From: JAEZKC01 sp046538945 | GTDB taxonomy: Bacteria; Fibrobacterota; Chitinivibrionia; Chitinivibrionales; Chitinispirillaceae | Direction of reading: 5' to 3' | DNA length: 25,590 nucleotides | NCBI GenBank assembly: GCA_046538945.1 | Contig: JBKHHW010000031.1 | Coordinates: 1 to 25,590, forward strand | Shown: positions 15,495 to 22,260 of the stretch, one piece after another | Layout of the letters: each line of letters opens with the position of its first letter | Position numbering within the stretch: position 1 is the first letter of the stretch | The notes under the pieces: model-generated | The model's database searches: none | Seen by the model: only the letters and a program-made list of their open reading frames with translations | Told to the model about the DNA's origin: nothing | Made by a program: the position numbers and the translations under genes

Positions 15495-16907
15495 ATGGGA
15501 AATCCGGTCACAAACAACCACTTAAGTTCTCCGATCAATCAGTCTCTGATCGGCGGTTATCCAAATAATTTCTCCCCTTTCAAAAACAAGGAATGGGAAC
15601 CCTCACTCAACAGTGTTTTCCTCAAAGTGCTCTACTCAGGAACCCTTCTTGAATTTTCTCCCGAGCGGCTCCATTGTTTCTGGAGCAAGCACCCTCTGAC
15701 CTTCGGAGGCAGAACCTACCGGGGACAGGAATTGCTCGAATTCATCTGGACCAACAACACCACACTGCCCCTTAGCTATATTTCCGAAGTGGTACACAGC
15801 CTCGAAACGGAAGTTACAGGCTTCGGCAGCAGTATTGATAACTTTCTGGAAGGCATCCTATCCCGCCTGAACACCGGCTGCTTTATACCCTCTTCGAAAA
15901 TCATGCAGGTTTCAAAACAGTTTTTCGAAGGGTTCATCCGCAGCGGAGACCAGCACACATATCTTCTCAGGTGCCTTCAGGATGTGAGCAGACATTTTGC
16001 GCCCGATACCCCTCATTGTCTTTTAAACACCCAGAAGGTAAACGGTCATACCATTAGCACAGTGCTTCTCATCCCCGACCGCCTTTTTCAGAACCGATAC
16101 CCGGGGCTTGATCCCTATGTCTGGGTTGCTCGCATGATCAAAGCGGCACCTGTCAGCCTCGGACTGAGTCCCTTCGAATCAGTCCGAAACCTGAGTGATA
16201 ATCGCCGAATTCATGAGATTCTGATCAATGGTGAAAAAGCTGAAATGGAAGGAAATCAATTCACACTCAACAATGAGGTTTACGGCAGAGTTGTAACGTT
16301 TGGGGATTTTTGTGCCAGACACTCACTCAAACTGTCCCACCTTGGTTTCGACGACTGTCACGTTCTGGAAGTCGATCGTGACTACTACTGTCTTCGGAGA
16401 AAACGGACGGTCCTCCATGCCGGATGCATCTACGGCGGGCCGGTCTATCTTTACACTGTCAGCCACCCAAGAAACGCTTCCAGACAGAAGGGTTTTCTTG
16501 TCAAGCTCATCGAGAACTCACGGAAAGAGAAACAGTTATGGCGGTTTCTTAATACAAAGCATAAAGAGCTTCTCAGAGAGGAACGTGTCGGACTTTCATT
16601 TCTGTTCGATTCGGATGAGCAGACACTTTCAGTCAACCGCAAGCATCTTCTGCGCGGTGTTCCGGCACGCATTCTTTCAAGCATGCTGCGGCAGTATGTG
16701 GAAGAGAACTGTTCCCAGTTCACCTACGGGGATTTTCTCCGGGACCGCGAAATCGTCACAGAACCCACCAACCCTAATCTTGCCATTCGGTTCAACAGAA
16801 TTGCCACCACACTCAGCAGGAAGGCTCCTCAGATATGCCTCGCCAAGGAAGGCAGGGGGCGCCTGAGACTCAGGATGAGCTGCCGCGTTTCCTACAGCGA
16901 GCGGTAG
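15495..16907 (+). CDS. Protein of unknown function with possible C-terminal winged-helix domain
   Basis: I do not recognise this 470-residue protein. It has no signal peptide or membrane helix. The first ~350 residues show mixed alpha/beta composition without a known motif, although helices such as SSIDNFLEGILSRLN and HTYLLRCLQDVSRHF are evident. From ~370 on, the succession of segments resembles a winged helix of the Trans_reg_C (OmpR-like) type: a short strand LSFLFDSDEQTLSVN, helices ARILSSMLRQYVEE and FTYGDFLRD, a longer helix AIRFNRIATTLSRKA, then a hairpin ICLAKEGRGRLRLRMS. It follows the response regulator on the same strand after 184 bp, and the two could act in one regulatory circuit. 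The ATG has a weak AGGA nine bases upstream. Confidence 0.7.
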   Translation: MGNPVTNNHLSSPINQSLIGGYPNNFSPFKNKEWEPSLNSVFLKVLYSGTLLEFSPERLHCFWSKHPLTFGGRTYRGQELLEFIWTNNTTLPLSYISEVVHSLETEVTGFGSSIDNFLEGILSRLNTGCFIPSSKIMQVSKQFFEGFIRSGDQHTYLLRCLQDVSRHFAPDTPHCLLNTQKVNGHTISTVLLIPDRLFQNRYPGLDPYVWVARMIKAAPVSLGLSPFESVRNLSDNRRIHEILINGEKAEMEGNQFTLNNEVYGRVVTFGDFCARHSLKLSHLGFDDCHVLEVDRDYYCLRRKRTVLHAGCIYGGPVYLYTVSHPRNASRQKGFLVKLIENSRKEKQLWRFLNTKHKELLREERVGLSFLFDSDEQTLSVNRKHLLRGVPARILSSMLRQYVEENCSQFTYGDFLRDREIVTEPTNPNLAIRFNRIATTLSRKAPQICLAKEGRGRLRLRMSCRVSYSER

Positions 16908-17003
16908 AGTTTTGGGTAGTTAAGATCAAGGTGTATAGTATTTCAGATAGGTTCGGGAGAAAATTCCTGAGAAGAAAACCGGCAGCAGCCGTGTGGAAAC
17001 CGG

Positions 17004-17044
17004 GTTCCCGGAGGTGCAGCGATTTTCGGTGCACCTCCGGGAAC
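17004..17044. repeat. REP-like palindrome, copy A
   Basis: Perfect 15-bp inverted repeat: GTTCCCGGAGGTGCA (17004-17018), 11-nt loop GCGATTTTCGG, TGCACCTCCGGGAAC (17030-17044). It lies between two convergent genes, so it could also stop transcription or protect 3' ends, but no U-tract follows on either strand. This is the best-conserved copy of the family seen at 20691-23127. Confidence 0.9.
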
Positions 17045-17053
17045 TGCGGATGA

Positions 17054-18283
17054 TCACCCCAGAACCCTTACTGTCCCGTAAACCCCATCGTAGCCGCTTT
17101 TCAATGTGACCTGCCGGTTTCTTAGGCGTTCTACCCCTGCCGCAACTGAATCATCCGCCCTGAGAAGAGCTTCAAGGGGAATGTCCAGGAGAATGGCAAA
17201 CTCGCTTCCCAGGCTCTGGAGCAGCTTTTCGTAACGTCTGGAAACCGTTTTGGTCGCACCTCCCTTTCCGGTCACTTCCGAAATAATGCTCTTGAGAGAG
17301 GTAAGGGAATGATAGGGTTTTTTGCTCTGATCCATCTCCAGCTGTTCTGAATCTGCCAGCTCGCATATTCGGTTAAGCACCCCGACAGTCACTTTCTTTC
17401 CGCACACGGGACAGATGCCCTTGTGTGCTCGGGTAGTCTGAGGATCCCAGCATATTCCGCAGGCTCGGTGTCCGTCCAGATGGTATTTGCCCTCTTCGGG
17501 AAAGTACTCGATAGTACCCCAGAGTCCTGTTCTTTTTCTGTCTCTAAGGGCGTTTACCATAGCCTCGAAAGACAGCTCGGTTTCAAAAACAGTTGCCTCG
17601 CGCCCCAGATTTTCGGGTGAATGGGCATCGGAGCTGGAGATCAGAGAATATCGGTCCAGAAAGGAACACTTCCAGTTCATAGCAGGATCTGAGGAAAGCC
17701 CGGTTTCGGCAGCAAACACATGTTCGGAAAGGTCTCTGTAACACTGTTCTATTGTATCGAAACCGGATTTGGAGCCGAGAACGGAAAACCAGGGGGTCCA
17801 GATGTGAGCCGGGAACAGAAACGCGTCGTTTCCCGCTTCAAGTACTACCTCAAGCAGATCACGGGAATCCAGACCGAGAATCGGCCTGCCGTCCGATCTT
17901 ATGTTACCAATAGTGTCGAGTGCTGACTGGATTTTCTCCATAGTGGCGAAATCAGGGGCCGCAATAACATTGTGAACCTTTCTGACTGCACCCAGGGCTT
18001 TGTATATACAGCTGATTTCGGCAGTAAGCATGAAATACACATCCCCGCTCCATTTTCCGGACTCAGGAAGTGCATACTCCTTTTTCAGCCTGTAGAGCCC
18101 ATTTCCAGCATCAGCGAGCATTTCTTTCAGTTCGTTCATCCAGCCGGGATGAACGGCATCACCGGTCCCCACCACTGTGATTCCCTTCTTTCTGGCCCAC
18201 AAATCGAGCGAGGGCGGAGTGAGCTGAGAACTGGTTGCCATCGAAAAATGAGAGTGTATATGAAGATCGGCAATGTATTTCAT
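17054..18283 (-). CDS. EndoQ-type endonuclease (PHP domain, deaminated-base DNA repair)
   Basis: The product has 409 residues. The N-terminal PHP phosphoesterase domain has DLHIHSHFS (H8, H10), GTGDAVHPGW (39-48), a mid-domain LFPAHIWTPW (156-165) and ISSSDAHSPE (215-224), giving the metal-site His/Asp residues. A four-cysteine zinc finger follows (C275, C278, C291, C294 in CGICWDP…GICPVCGKKVTVGV), then a helical C-terminal part. This arrangement matches endonuclease Q, known from Thermococcales and some bacteria, which nicks DNA 5' to uracil, hypoxanthine, xanthine or abasic sites. It is last in the yajC-def-spoIID-like operon, 29 bp after the preceding gene, with AGGA nine bases before the ATG. 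The family assignment is strong; activity in this organism is inferred. Confidence 0.88.
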   Translation of the reverse strand: MKYIADLHIHSHFSMATSSQLTPPSLDLWARKKGITVVGTGDAVHPGWMNELKEMLADAGNGLYRLKKEYALPESGKWSGDVYFMLTAEISCIYKALGAVRKVHNVIAAPDFATMEKIQSALDTIGNIRSDGRPILGLDSRDLLEVVLEAGNDAFLFPAHIWTPWFSVLGSKSGFDTIEQCYRDLSEHVFAAETGLSSDPAMNWKCSFLDRYSLISSSDAHSPENLGREATVFETELSFEAMVNALRDRKRTGLWGTIEYFPEEGKYHLDGHRACGICWDPQTTRAHKGICPVCGKKVTVGVLNRICELADSEQLEMDQSKKPYHSLTSLKSIISEVTGKGGATKTVSRRYEKLLQSLGSEFAILLDIPLEALLRADDSVAAGVERLRNRQVTLKSGYDGVYGTVRVLG

Positions 18284-18312
18284 CTGAATGTTTCCTATTG
18301 CTCTGATAATAA

Positions 18313-19794
18313 TTACTGCTTAGAATCAGCTGCGGTTCTGATATCTACTCCGCTGTAGTAAGCTTTCAATATCTGCTCGAAACTCTGTCCGGAGCGGGCT
18401 CTGCCGATAGCTCCCACCTGGCACATACCAACCCCGTGCCCGTACCCGCTTCCACTTACTGTTATTTTGTTTCCGGTTTGTCTGATATCAAAGCGCGCCG
18501 AACGGAGAATCGGCCGTTTCTTTGTATTGCGCCTCATGAGAAATCTTATCCTGTCACCGCCGCTTGCGTAGGACCCGCTGCTGGTGACAATATCACATGA
18601 TTGTACTCTCCCACACTGAAAACGATTTTTGATTTTGATACTTATCAATGCACCGCTGTATCGCTTTGGGAGTTTAGCCTCATAGGAATACTGTTCCATA
18701 ATGGATGAAAGCAGATCTTTGCTCCAGGTTTCATTCCAGGAGAAAACACTCGACCAGCTGCAGAAGGCTTTACCCTCCGAATCCGTATCCTCGATTGATC
18801 GCAGGTAAGGGTACGTATCCATCCCCCACACATCCTCCACATTTGCAGTCTTTCCTCCGCAGGTGGAATGATAGAAGGCATTGATGATACTCTCATCGTA
18901 AACCATTATCATATCTTTAGTTGCCAGGACTGCCATATCCGATACCTGATGTTCTGCATTGGCTCCACCGTAGACCTGGTCGGAAACGGTAGGCAGAAGA
19001 TCGAAGTTGTTGAGCACGTTTTCAGCCATTCTTTTGTACGTATAGGTGCGGGCTGCAACAGCCTGGGCTTTTGACGCCTCGATTTCAGCCCTTTTCAGAC
19101 GACCAATTTCCAGAGGAACAACACCCCTGAGATAATCCTCCACTTCCAGAACATTAATCAGGGATATGCTCCGCTCTTTTTGGGCCGTCACAACCAGTGC
19201 TCCCCGGTAGCTGTTCTCCCCCAGTTCAAGCAGATGAGTCCCGCGGCTAACCGCAAGCGTGCAGGGCAGAGCAAGTTTTTTGTGAGCGTTATTGACAGTG
19301 GCTTTTACTGTTGTTTTGCCCCCCAGAGCCTCAAGCAGCATTCTTCCTCTGAAAGGAAACCGTTGTCCCGCTGAACGGATTTCCGCTTCAGATGAAGAGT
19401 AGATGACCGCCTGTTTCGTATTCTTTTTCAGCATGATTCTCACCGGTCGTTTCCGCACACTGTACGGAGGGTAACGTAGTGAGGGAACGGAAGGGACTTT
19501 TGTTCCAGATGCAGTTTCTTTATGAGCAGAATCCTGCCCGAAAAAAGCCCGGGCGAAATCGACTTCATTCGTTTTCACCCGCCGCTCGGGGATTCTGCTT
19601 GAAAGGGTATCGTTTTGAGTTTCGGAAATGGTTGCCGGAGGACTAGGAGTGAGGAATGGAGCAGAACATTGCGCCAGCAGCAAAGCGCAGGCGCAGGCTA
19701 GAAGACAACTAGCTCTTATGTGCTTTGTCCCGCTGTTCCCTGGAGATTTTTTTGAGCTTGCCGTTGAGCAGGCTTCTCTGTAGAGGTGAAACAT
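18313..19794 (-). CDS. SpoIID/LytB-domain protein (peptidoglycan-acting, exported)
   Basis: The product has up to 493 residues. The C-terminal half is a SpoIID/LytB domain: INVLEVEDYLRGVVPLEIG, IEASKAQAVAARTYTYKRM, FYHSTCGGKT and the signature GSGYGHGVGMCQVGA. In Bacillus SpoIID is a lytic transglycosylase/amidase enhancer acting on denuded glycan; Gram-negative homologues are presumed cell-wall remodelling proteins. A hydrophobic export segment (SCLLACACALLLAQCSAP) is followed by a Ser/Thr/Pro-rich linker. The start is uncertain. The ATG at 19794 overlaps def by 86 bp, lacks a Shine-Dalgarno sequence and gives an unusually long N-region. A non-canonical ATA (codon 26 of this frame) just inside the def stop would give a neat signal peptide. 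LAQC is an imperfect lipobox, so lipidation is possible but unproven. Confidence 0.85.
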   Translation of the reverse strand: MFHLYREACSTASSKKSPGNSGTKHIRASCLLACACALLLAQCSAPFLTPSPPATISETQNDTLSSRIPERRVKTNEVDFARAFFGQDSAHKETASGTKVPSVPSLRYPPYSVRKRPVRIMLKKNTKQAVIYSSSEAEIRSAGQRFPFRGRMLLEALGGKTTVKATVNNAHKKLALPCTLAVSRGTHLLELGENSYRGALVVTAQKERSISLINVLEVEDYLRGVVPLEIGRLKRAEIEASKAQAVAARTYTYKRMAENVLNNFDLLPTVSDQVYGGANAEHQVSDMAVLATKDMIMVYDESIINAFYHSTCGGKTANVEDVWGMDTYPYLRSIEDTDSEGKAFCSWSSVFSWNETWSKDLLSSIMEQYSYEAKLPKRYSGALISIKIKNRFQCGRVQSCDIVTSSGSYASGGDRIRFLMRRNTKKRPILRSARFDIRQTGNKITVSGSGYGHGVGMCQVGAIGRARSGQSFEQILKAYYSGVDIRTAADSKQ

Positions 19795-20230
19795 GATCAA
19801 TGAAGAGAATTCCGTTCAGATGATCGATCTCATGCTGCAGAGCCCTTGCCAGAAGCCCTTCGGCATTTTCGATCATGTAGGTTTCGCCCTTGGTATTCTG
19901 GGCCCTGACACTTACCCTTGAAGGTCTGGTCACCATAAGAGATATGCCCGGAATGCTCAGGCAGCCCTCATCGTAATCCTCCTTCTCTTCTGAAGAATAT
20001 ACTATTTCCGGATTGATCAGTACATACGGTTCATTCTCACCGCCGCTGGTATCTATAACAGCCAGTCTGACGGAGTGGCCCACTTGAGGAGCGGCGAGTC
20101 CCACACCGTCCTCTTCCCGCATGGCCTCCACCATATAATCGACAAACTCTGCCAATTCAGAATCGAATTTTTCTATATGCGATGCCGATTTTCTCAGTAC
20201 CGGGTCACCATAAAAACGCAGTTCTAGCAC
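19709..20230 (-). CDS. def: Peptide deformylase
   Basis: The product has 173 residues, normal for the family. All three metal/catalytic motifs are present: GVGLAAPQVG (42-51), EGCLSIPG with ligand C90, and QHEIDHLNG with H133, E134 and H137. It removes the N-formyl group from nascent proteins in the cytosol and is usually essential. The start is a GTG two bases after the yajC stop, using the AAGGAG within the yajC tail 11 bases upstream, so translation is probably coupled to yajC. The 3' end overlaps the frame of the SpoIID-like gene. def next to yajC, rather than fmt, is an uncommon arrangement. Confidence 0.97.
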   Translation of the reverse strand: MLELRFYGDPVLRKSASHIEKFDSELAEFVDYMVEAMREEDGVGLAAPQVGHSVRLAVIDTSGGENEPYVLINPEIVYSSEEKEDYDEGCLSIPGISLMVTRPSRVSVRAQNTKGETYMIENAEGLLARALQHEIDHLNGILFIDHVSPLQRSLLNGKLKKISREQRDKAHKS

Positions 20231-20232
20231 TC

Positions 20233-20631
20233 TTACTTCTTCTCCTTATCCTTGTCGGCCTGTTTCTCGTTTCCCTCTGCAGTCAGTACGCTCGAGACGG
20301 CCGATTTGGTAACTTCCACCACTGTATTTTCTCCGATTTTGATGGAGTAGGTGGAGTCTTTTACATTCTGGATCACTCCCATGATTCCGCCGATGGTGAG
20401 GACTTTGTCTCCTTTTTTGAGAGCAGAGAGCATTTTCTGACGTTCTTTCTGCTTTTTCTGCTCGGGGCGGATCATTAAAAAGTAGATGATGACGAACATG
20501 GCGATCATGATGAAGATGAAGTTGCCGCCGAAAGGACTGGGCTGAGCAGGTTCGGGCTGTTCCTGTGCCAGGAGGGGCATGGCATTAATGATGATAAGAG
20601 AGATGGCCGGCAGCAAGTTACGGATCTGCAT
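20233..20631 (-). CDS. yajC: Preprotein translocase accessory subunit YajC
   Basis: The product has 132 residues. One central transmembrane helix (NFIFIMIAMFVIIYFLMI) is followed by RPEQKKQKERQKMLSALKKGDKVLTIGGIMGVI, the diagnostic YajC cytoplasmic motif, and a Lys/Asp/Glu-rich tail. An additional N-terminal hydrophobic segment (LLPAISLIIINAMPLLAQ) looks like a signal sequence, as in longer YajC variants. YajC associates with SecDF at the inner membrane. The ATG at 20631 has AAAGGA seven bases upstream. The frame stays open upstream into the palindromic repeat at 20691-20753, but nothing supports an earlier start. It is first in the operon behind the promoter at 20712-20684. secD and secF are not adjacent here. 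Confidence 0.95.
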   Translation of the reverse strand: MQIRNLLPAISLIIINAMPLLAQEQPEPAQPSPFGGNFIFIMIAMFVIIYFLMIRPEQKKQKERQKMLSALKKGDKVLTIGGIMGVIQNVKDSTYSIKIGENTVVEVTKSAVSSVLTAEGNEKQADKDKEKK

Positions 20632-20683
20632 GGTTAAATCCTTTCTAAAGAAGGCGCTAGGAAAAAAGAGGTGATAAGGTTGT

Positions 20684-20712
20684 AAAATAAGTGCACCCCG
20701 GAGTTTTGTCAA
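20684..20712 (-). promoter_or_regulatory. Sigma-70 promoter of the yajC-def operon
   Basis: On the minus strand TTGACA (20712-20707), a 17-bp spacer and TATTTT (20689-20684) form a good housekeeping promoter about 55 bp before the yajC ATG. The spacer contains GTGCAC and CCGG bases belonging to REP-like repeat B1, so the repeat and promoter share sequence. Confidence 0.75.
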
Positions 20713-20753
20713 TGCGAATATCGGGCCAGCGCCCCGGAGGGGGCGGAGGTGCA
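20691..20753. repeat. REP-like element, copy B1 (diverged, long loop)
   Basis: GTGCACC (20691-20697) pairs with GGTGCAC (20747-20753) across a 49-nt interior that contains CCCGGAG and GCCCCGGAGG variants of the core. Its right half, read on the minus strand (GTGCACCTCCGCCCCC), matches copy D on the other side of the transposase gene over 16 bases. Confidence 0.65.
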
Positions 20754-20809
20754 CCCGCGGTAGAGGTACAATCTAGAGGATTCAGAGCAGCAATGGGGCC
20801 GGGAGCAAT

Positions 20810-20849
20810 TTCCCGCAGTTGCAGCTACTTTCCGTGCACCTCCGGGAGC
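20810..20849. repeat. REP-like palindrome, copy B2
   Basis: The left arm TCCCGCAGTTGCA (20811-20823), an 11-nt loop GCTACTTTCCG, and the right arm TGCACCTCCGGGA (20835-20847) pair with two mismatches. The variant left arm CCCGCAGTTGCA is shared exactly with copy D. It lies 76 bp upstream of the RAYT start. Confidence 0.8.
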
Positions 20850-20892
20850 AGTGCTCAGGTCCGTGAATTGCTTCATTAAAGGAGTCGTCCCG

Positions 20893-20914
20893 TTTTTTCG
20901 CATAACCGAAAAAA
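20893..20914 (+). promoter_or_regulatory. Hairpin abutting the RAYT ribosome-binding site
   Basis: TTTTTTCG (20893-20900), loop CATAAC, CGAAAAAA (20907-20914) form a perfect 8-bp stem. It overlaps the first A bases of the AAAGGA Shine-Dalgarno (20913-20918) of the transposase gene, so it could limit translation. The stem is A/U-rich, hence weak. Confidence 0.35.
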
Positions 20915-20924
20915 AGGATCACCC

Positions 20925-21839
20925 ATGAGCACAAAACCAAGAGTCATCGTGCCCCACGCCTTCTATCAGATCCGTTCGGAAATCGTTTCAGACCTGGTCT
21001 TGTTCCCGGATAAAAAAGAGGAGGTCTACTTCCGCTCAAGACTTAAAACACTTCTTGAAGCCGCGGATTTCAAGTGCATAAGCATGACTCTGCATCCAAA
21101 CCATTATCATCTGGTGGTCGAATCCAGCGAAACTACCGTATCCTGGTTCATGCGCACATTCAATTCTTCGATCGCAAAACACCTCAACAAGTACTACGAG
21201 CGGAAAGGAAAGGTATTCACCAAAAGATTTTCCTCAGCCATTCTGGATCCCCTTGACGGACTTGATGAAGTGGCCTGTCATGTGCACCTTAACCCAGTGA
21301 GAGCAAAGGCCTATCCTCCGGAAAAACCTCAGGAGTGGAACCGTAAATATAATGACTTCCTGATTCAGAAGAAGAACAGCAGAGATTATGAAGTGATAGT
21401 TGAAAAGGTCCGTGATGCGAACATGTGGGGAAGCAGATACCCGGATCCGCAGGTATGTGTGATCGGAACGCTCGCATTCGTGAAAAAGACTCTGAAACGG
21501 CACCAGCATCGCCTGGCGAAGATGAGAATCAATCGCATGAGAGAGTGCGGCAAGCTGATCGATTCACTGCGTGAGAGCTTGGAAGCTATGCTTTCAGAAA
21601 ACTGCTCAGAATCAGATACCCCAAAGCCTCAAATTGAAGAACTTCTTGTATTTCTAGGTGTTTTCCAGATGGAAATTTCCGGAGCGGAACTGGGCCGGCA
21701 TTTGGGAGTATCCCGGTCAACAGTATCCAGGATGATTTCACGCAAAACAGGGTATCCCCACAAGCAGGCGGAAATCCGGAAGACAATCCATACGTTTAGA
21801 AAGTTTTTTCAAAAAGCTGCCGTTTCTGTTCTATTCTGA
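20925..21839 (+). CDS. REP-associated tyrosine transposase-like protein (RAYT, Y1/HUH), catalytic Tyr replaced by His
   Basis: The product has 304 residues. The N-terminal half is a Y1_Tnp (IS200/TnpA-REP) domain: CISMTLHPNHYHLVVE carries the HUH pair H60/H62; NSSIAKHLNKYYERKGKVFTKRF (80-102) and CHVHLNPVRAKAY (118-130) are RAYT hallmarks. In RAYTs the last motif normally reads YIHLNP, the Y being the DNA-joining residue. Here it is HVHLNP with H119 (codon CAT), so standard transposition or nicking chemistry is unlikely. The C-terminal half carries a helix-turn-helix (ISGAELGRHLGVSRSTVSRM, 251-270). The ATG has AAAGGA seven bases upstream. REP-like palindromes flank the gene on both sides, as expected for a RAYT locus. 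It may be a domesticated or dying RAYT that still binds its hairpins. Confidence 0.9.
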   Translation: MSTKPRVIVPHAFYQIRSEIVSDLVLFPDKKEEVYFRSRLKTLLEAADFKCISMTLHPNHYHLVVESSETTVSWFMRTFNSSIAKHLNKYYERKGKVFTKRFSSAILDPLDGLDEVACHVHLNPVRAKAYPPEKPQEWNRKYNDFLIQKKNSRDYEVIVEKVRDANMWGSRYPDPQVCVIGTLAFVKKTLKRHQHRLAKMRINRMRECGKLIDSLRESLEAMLSENCSESDTPKPQIEELLVFLGVFQMEISGAELGRHLGVSRSTVSRMISRKTGYPHKQAEIRKTIHTFRKFFQKAAVSVLF

Positions 21840-21853
21840 ATTTTGTAACAGAA
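21824..21853. terminator. Inverted repeat at the end of the RAYT gene (weak)
   Basis: TTCTGTT (21824-21830) and AACAGAA (21847-21853) form a 7-bp stem with a 16-nt loop spanning the stop codon. There is no U-run after it, so it is only a possible 3' end stabiliser or terminator. Confidence 0.25.
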
Positions 21854-22065
21854 GAATACCTCCAGATCATCCTTCATGAGTCCTGACCTTTATTGCACAA
21901 CAGGTCTTGAATAATGTATCTGCGTTCCCGGGGAATCGTGCGTTCAAAGCAAGCCCTCTTTCATTCGGAGGCAGATACAGAAAATCGTTGAGAGCCTGTT
22001 CGAGTAATGTGATGCAGCCTGATTCAAACGCGCTAAATACCTGTCAGATAACGGGCTGTTCCTAT

Positions 22066-22100
22066 GTTCCCGGAGGTGCACGGAGCTGGCTGCACCTCCG
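22066..22100. repeat. REP-like palindrome, copy C
   Basis: The left arm GTTCCCGGAGGTGCA (22066-22080) is identical to copy A. A 10-nt loop CGGAGCTGGC follows, then the right arm TGCACCTCCG (22091-22100), which diverges after 10 bases. It forms a pair with copy D 46 bp further on, like the two-REP units (BIMEs) of other bacteria. Confidence 0.85.
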
Positions 22101-22146
22101 CACCCGAAAGTATGCAGCTTCTCAAAACGGGGTAACCGCCGCCAGC

Positions 22147-22179
22147 TCCCGCAGTTGCACGATTTTTCGTGCACCTCCG
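22147..22179. repeat. REP-like palindrome, copy D
   Basis: The left arm TCCCGCAGTTGCA (22147-22159) is the same variant as in copy B2. A 10-nt loop CGATTTTTCG nearly equals that of copy A, and the right arm TGCACCTCCG is at 22170-22179. The inner part TGCACG-ATTTTT-CGTGCA is a perfect hairpin. A C8 run follows. Confidence 0.85.
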
Positions 22180-22260
22180 CCCCCCCCACCTCTGGAACAG
22201 CTCTTGCACTCCCTCTGTCTCAAACTCCCGCATCCAACCACAGCCAAAAGGATTCGACTT

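Larger units (their letters stand above)
21840..22260. other. 421-bp spacer after the RAYT gene carrying REP copies C and D
   Basis: I see no gene. The plus-strand frame is open from about 21907, but this part has no coding character and includes both palindromes. The real downstream start is at 22261. Besides copies C (22066-22100) and D (22147-22179) and the inverted repeat at 21824-21853, nothing is recognised. Confidence 0.6.

Noticed and set aside
20632..20754. Longer YajC starting inside the repeat
   Set aside because: The extension would be translated from repeat DNA upstream of, and through, the promoter; the ATG at 20631 has AAAGGA at ideal distance.
21907..22260. N-terminal extension of the small charged protein
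   Set aside because: The extra ~118 codons run through palindromes C and D and have no protein character; the ATG at 22261 has a proper Shine-Dalgarno.
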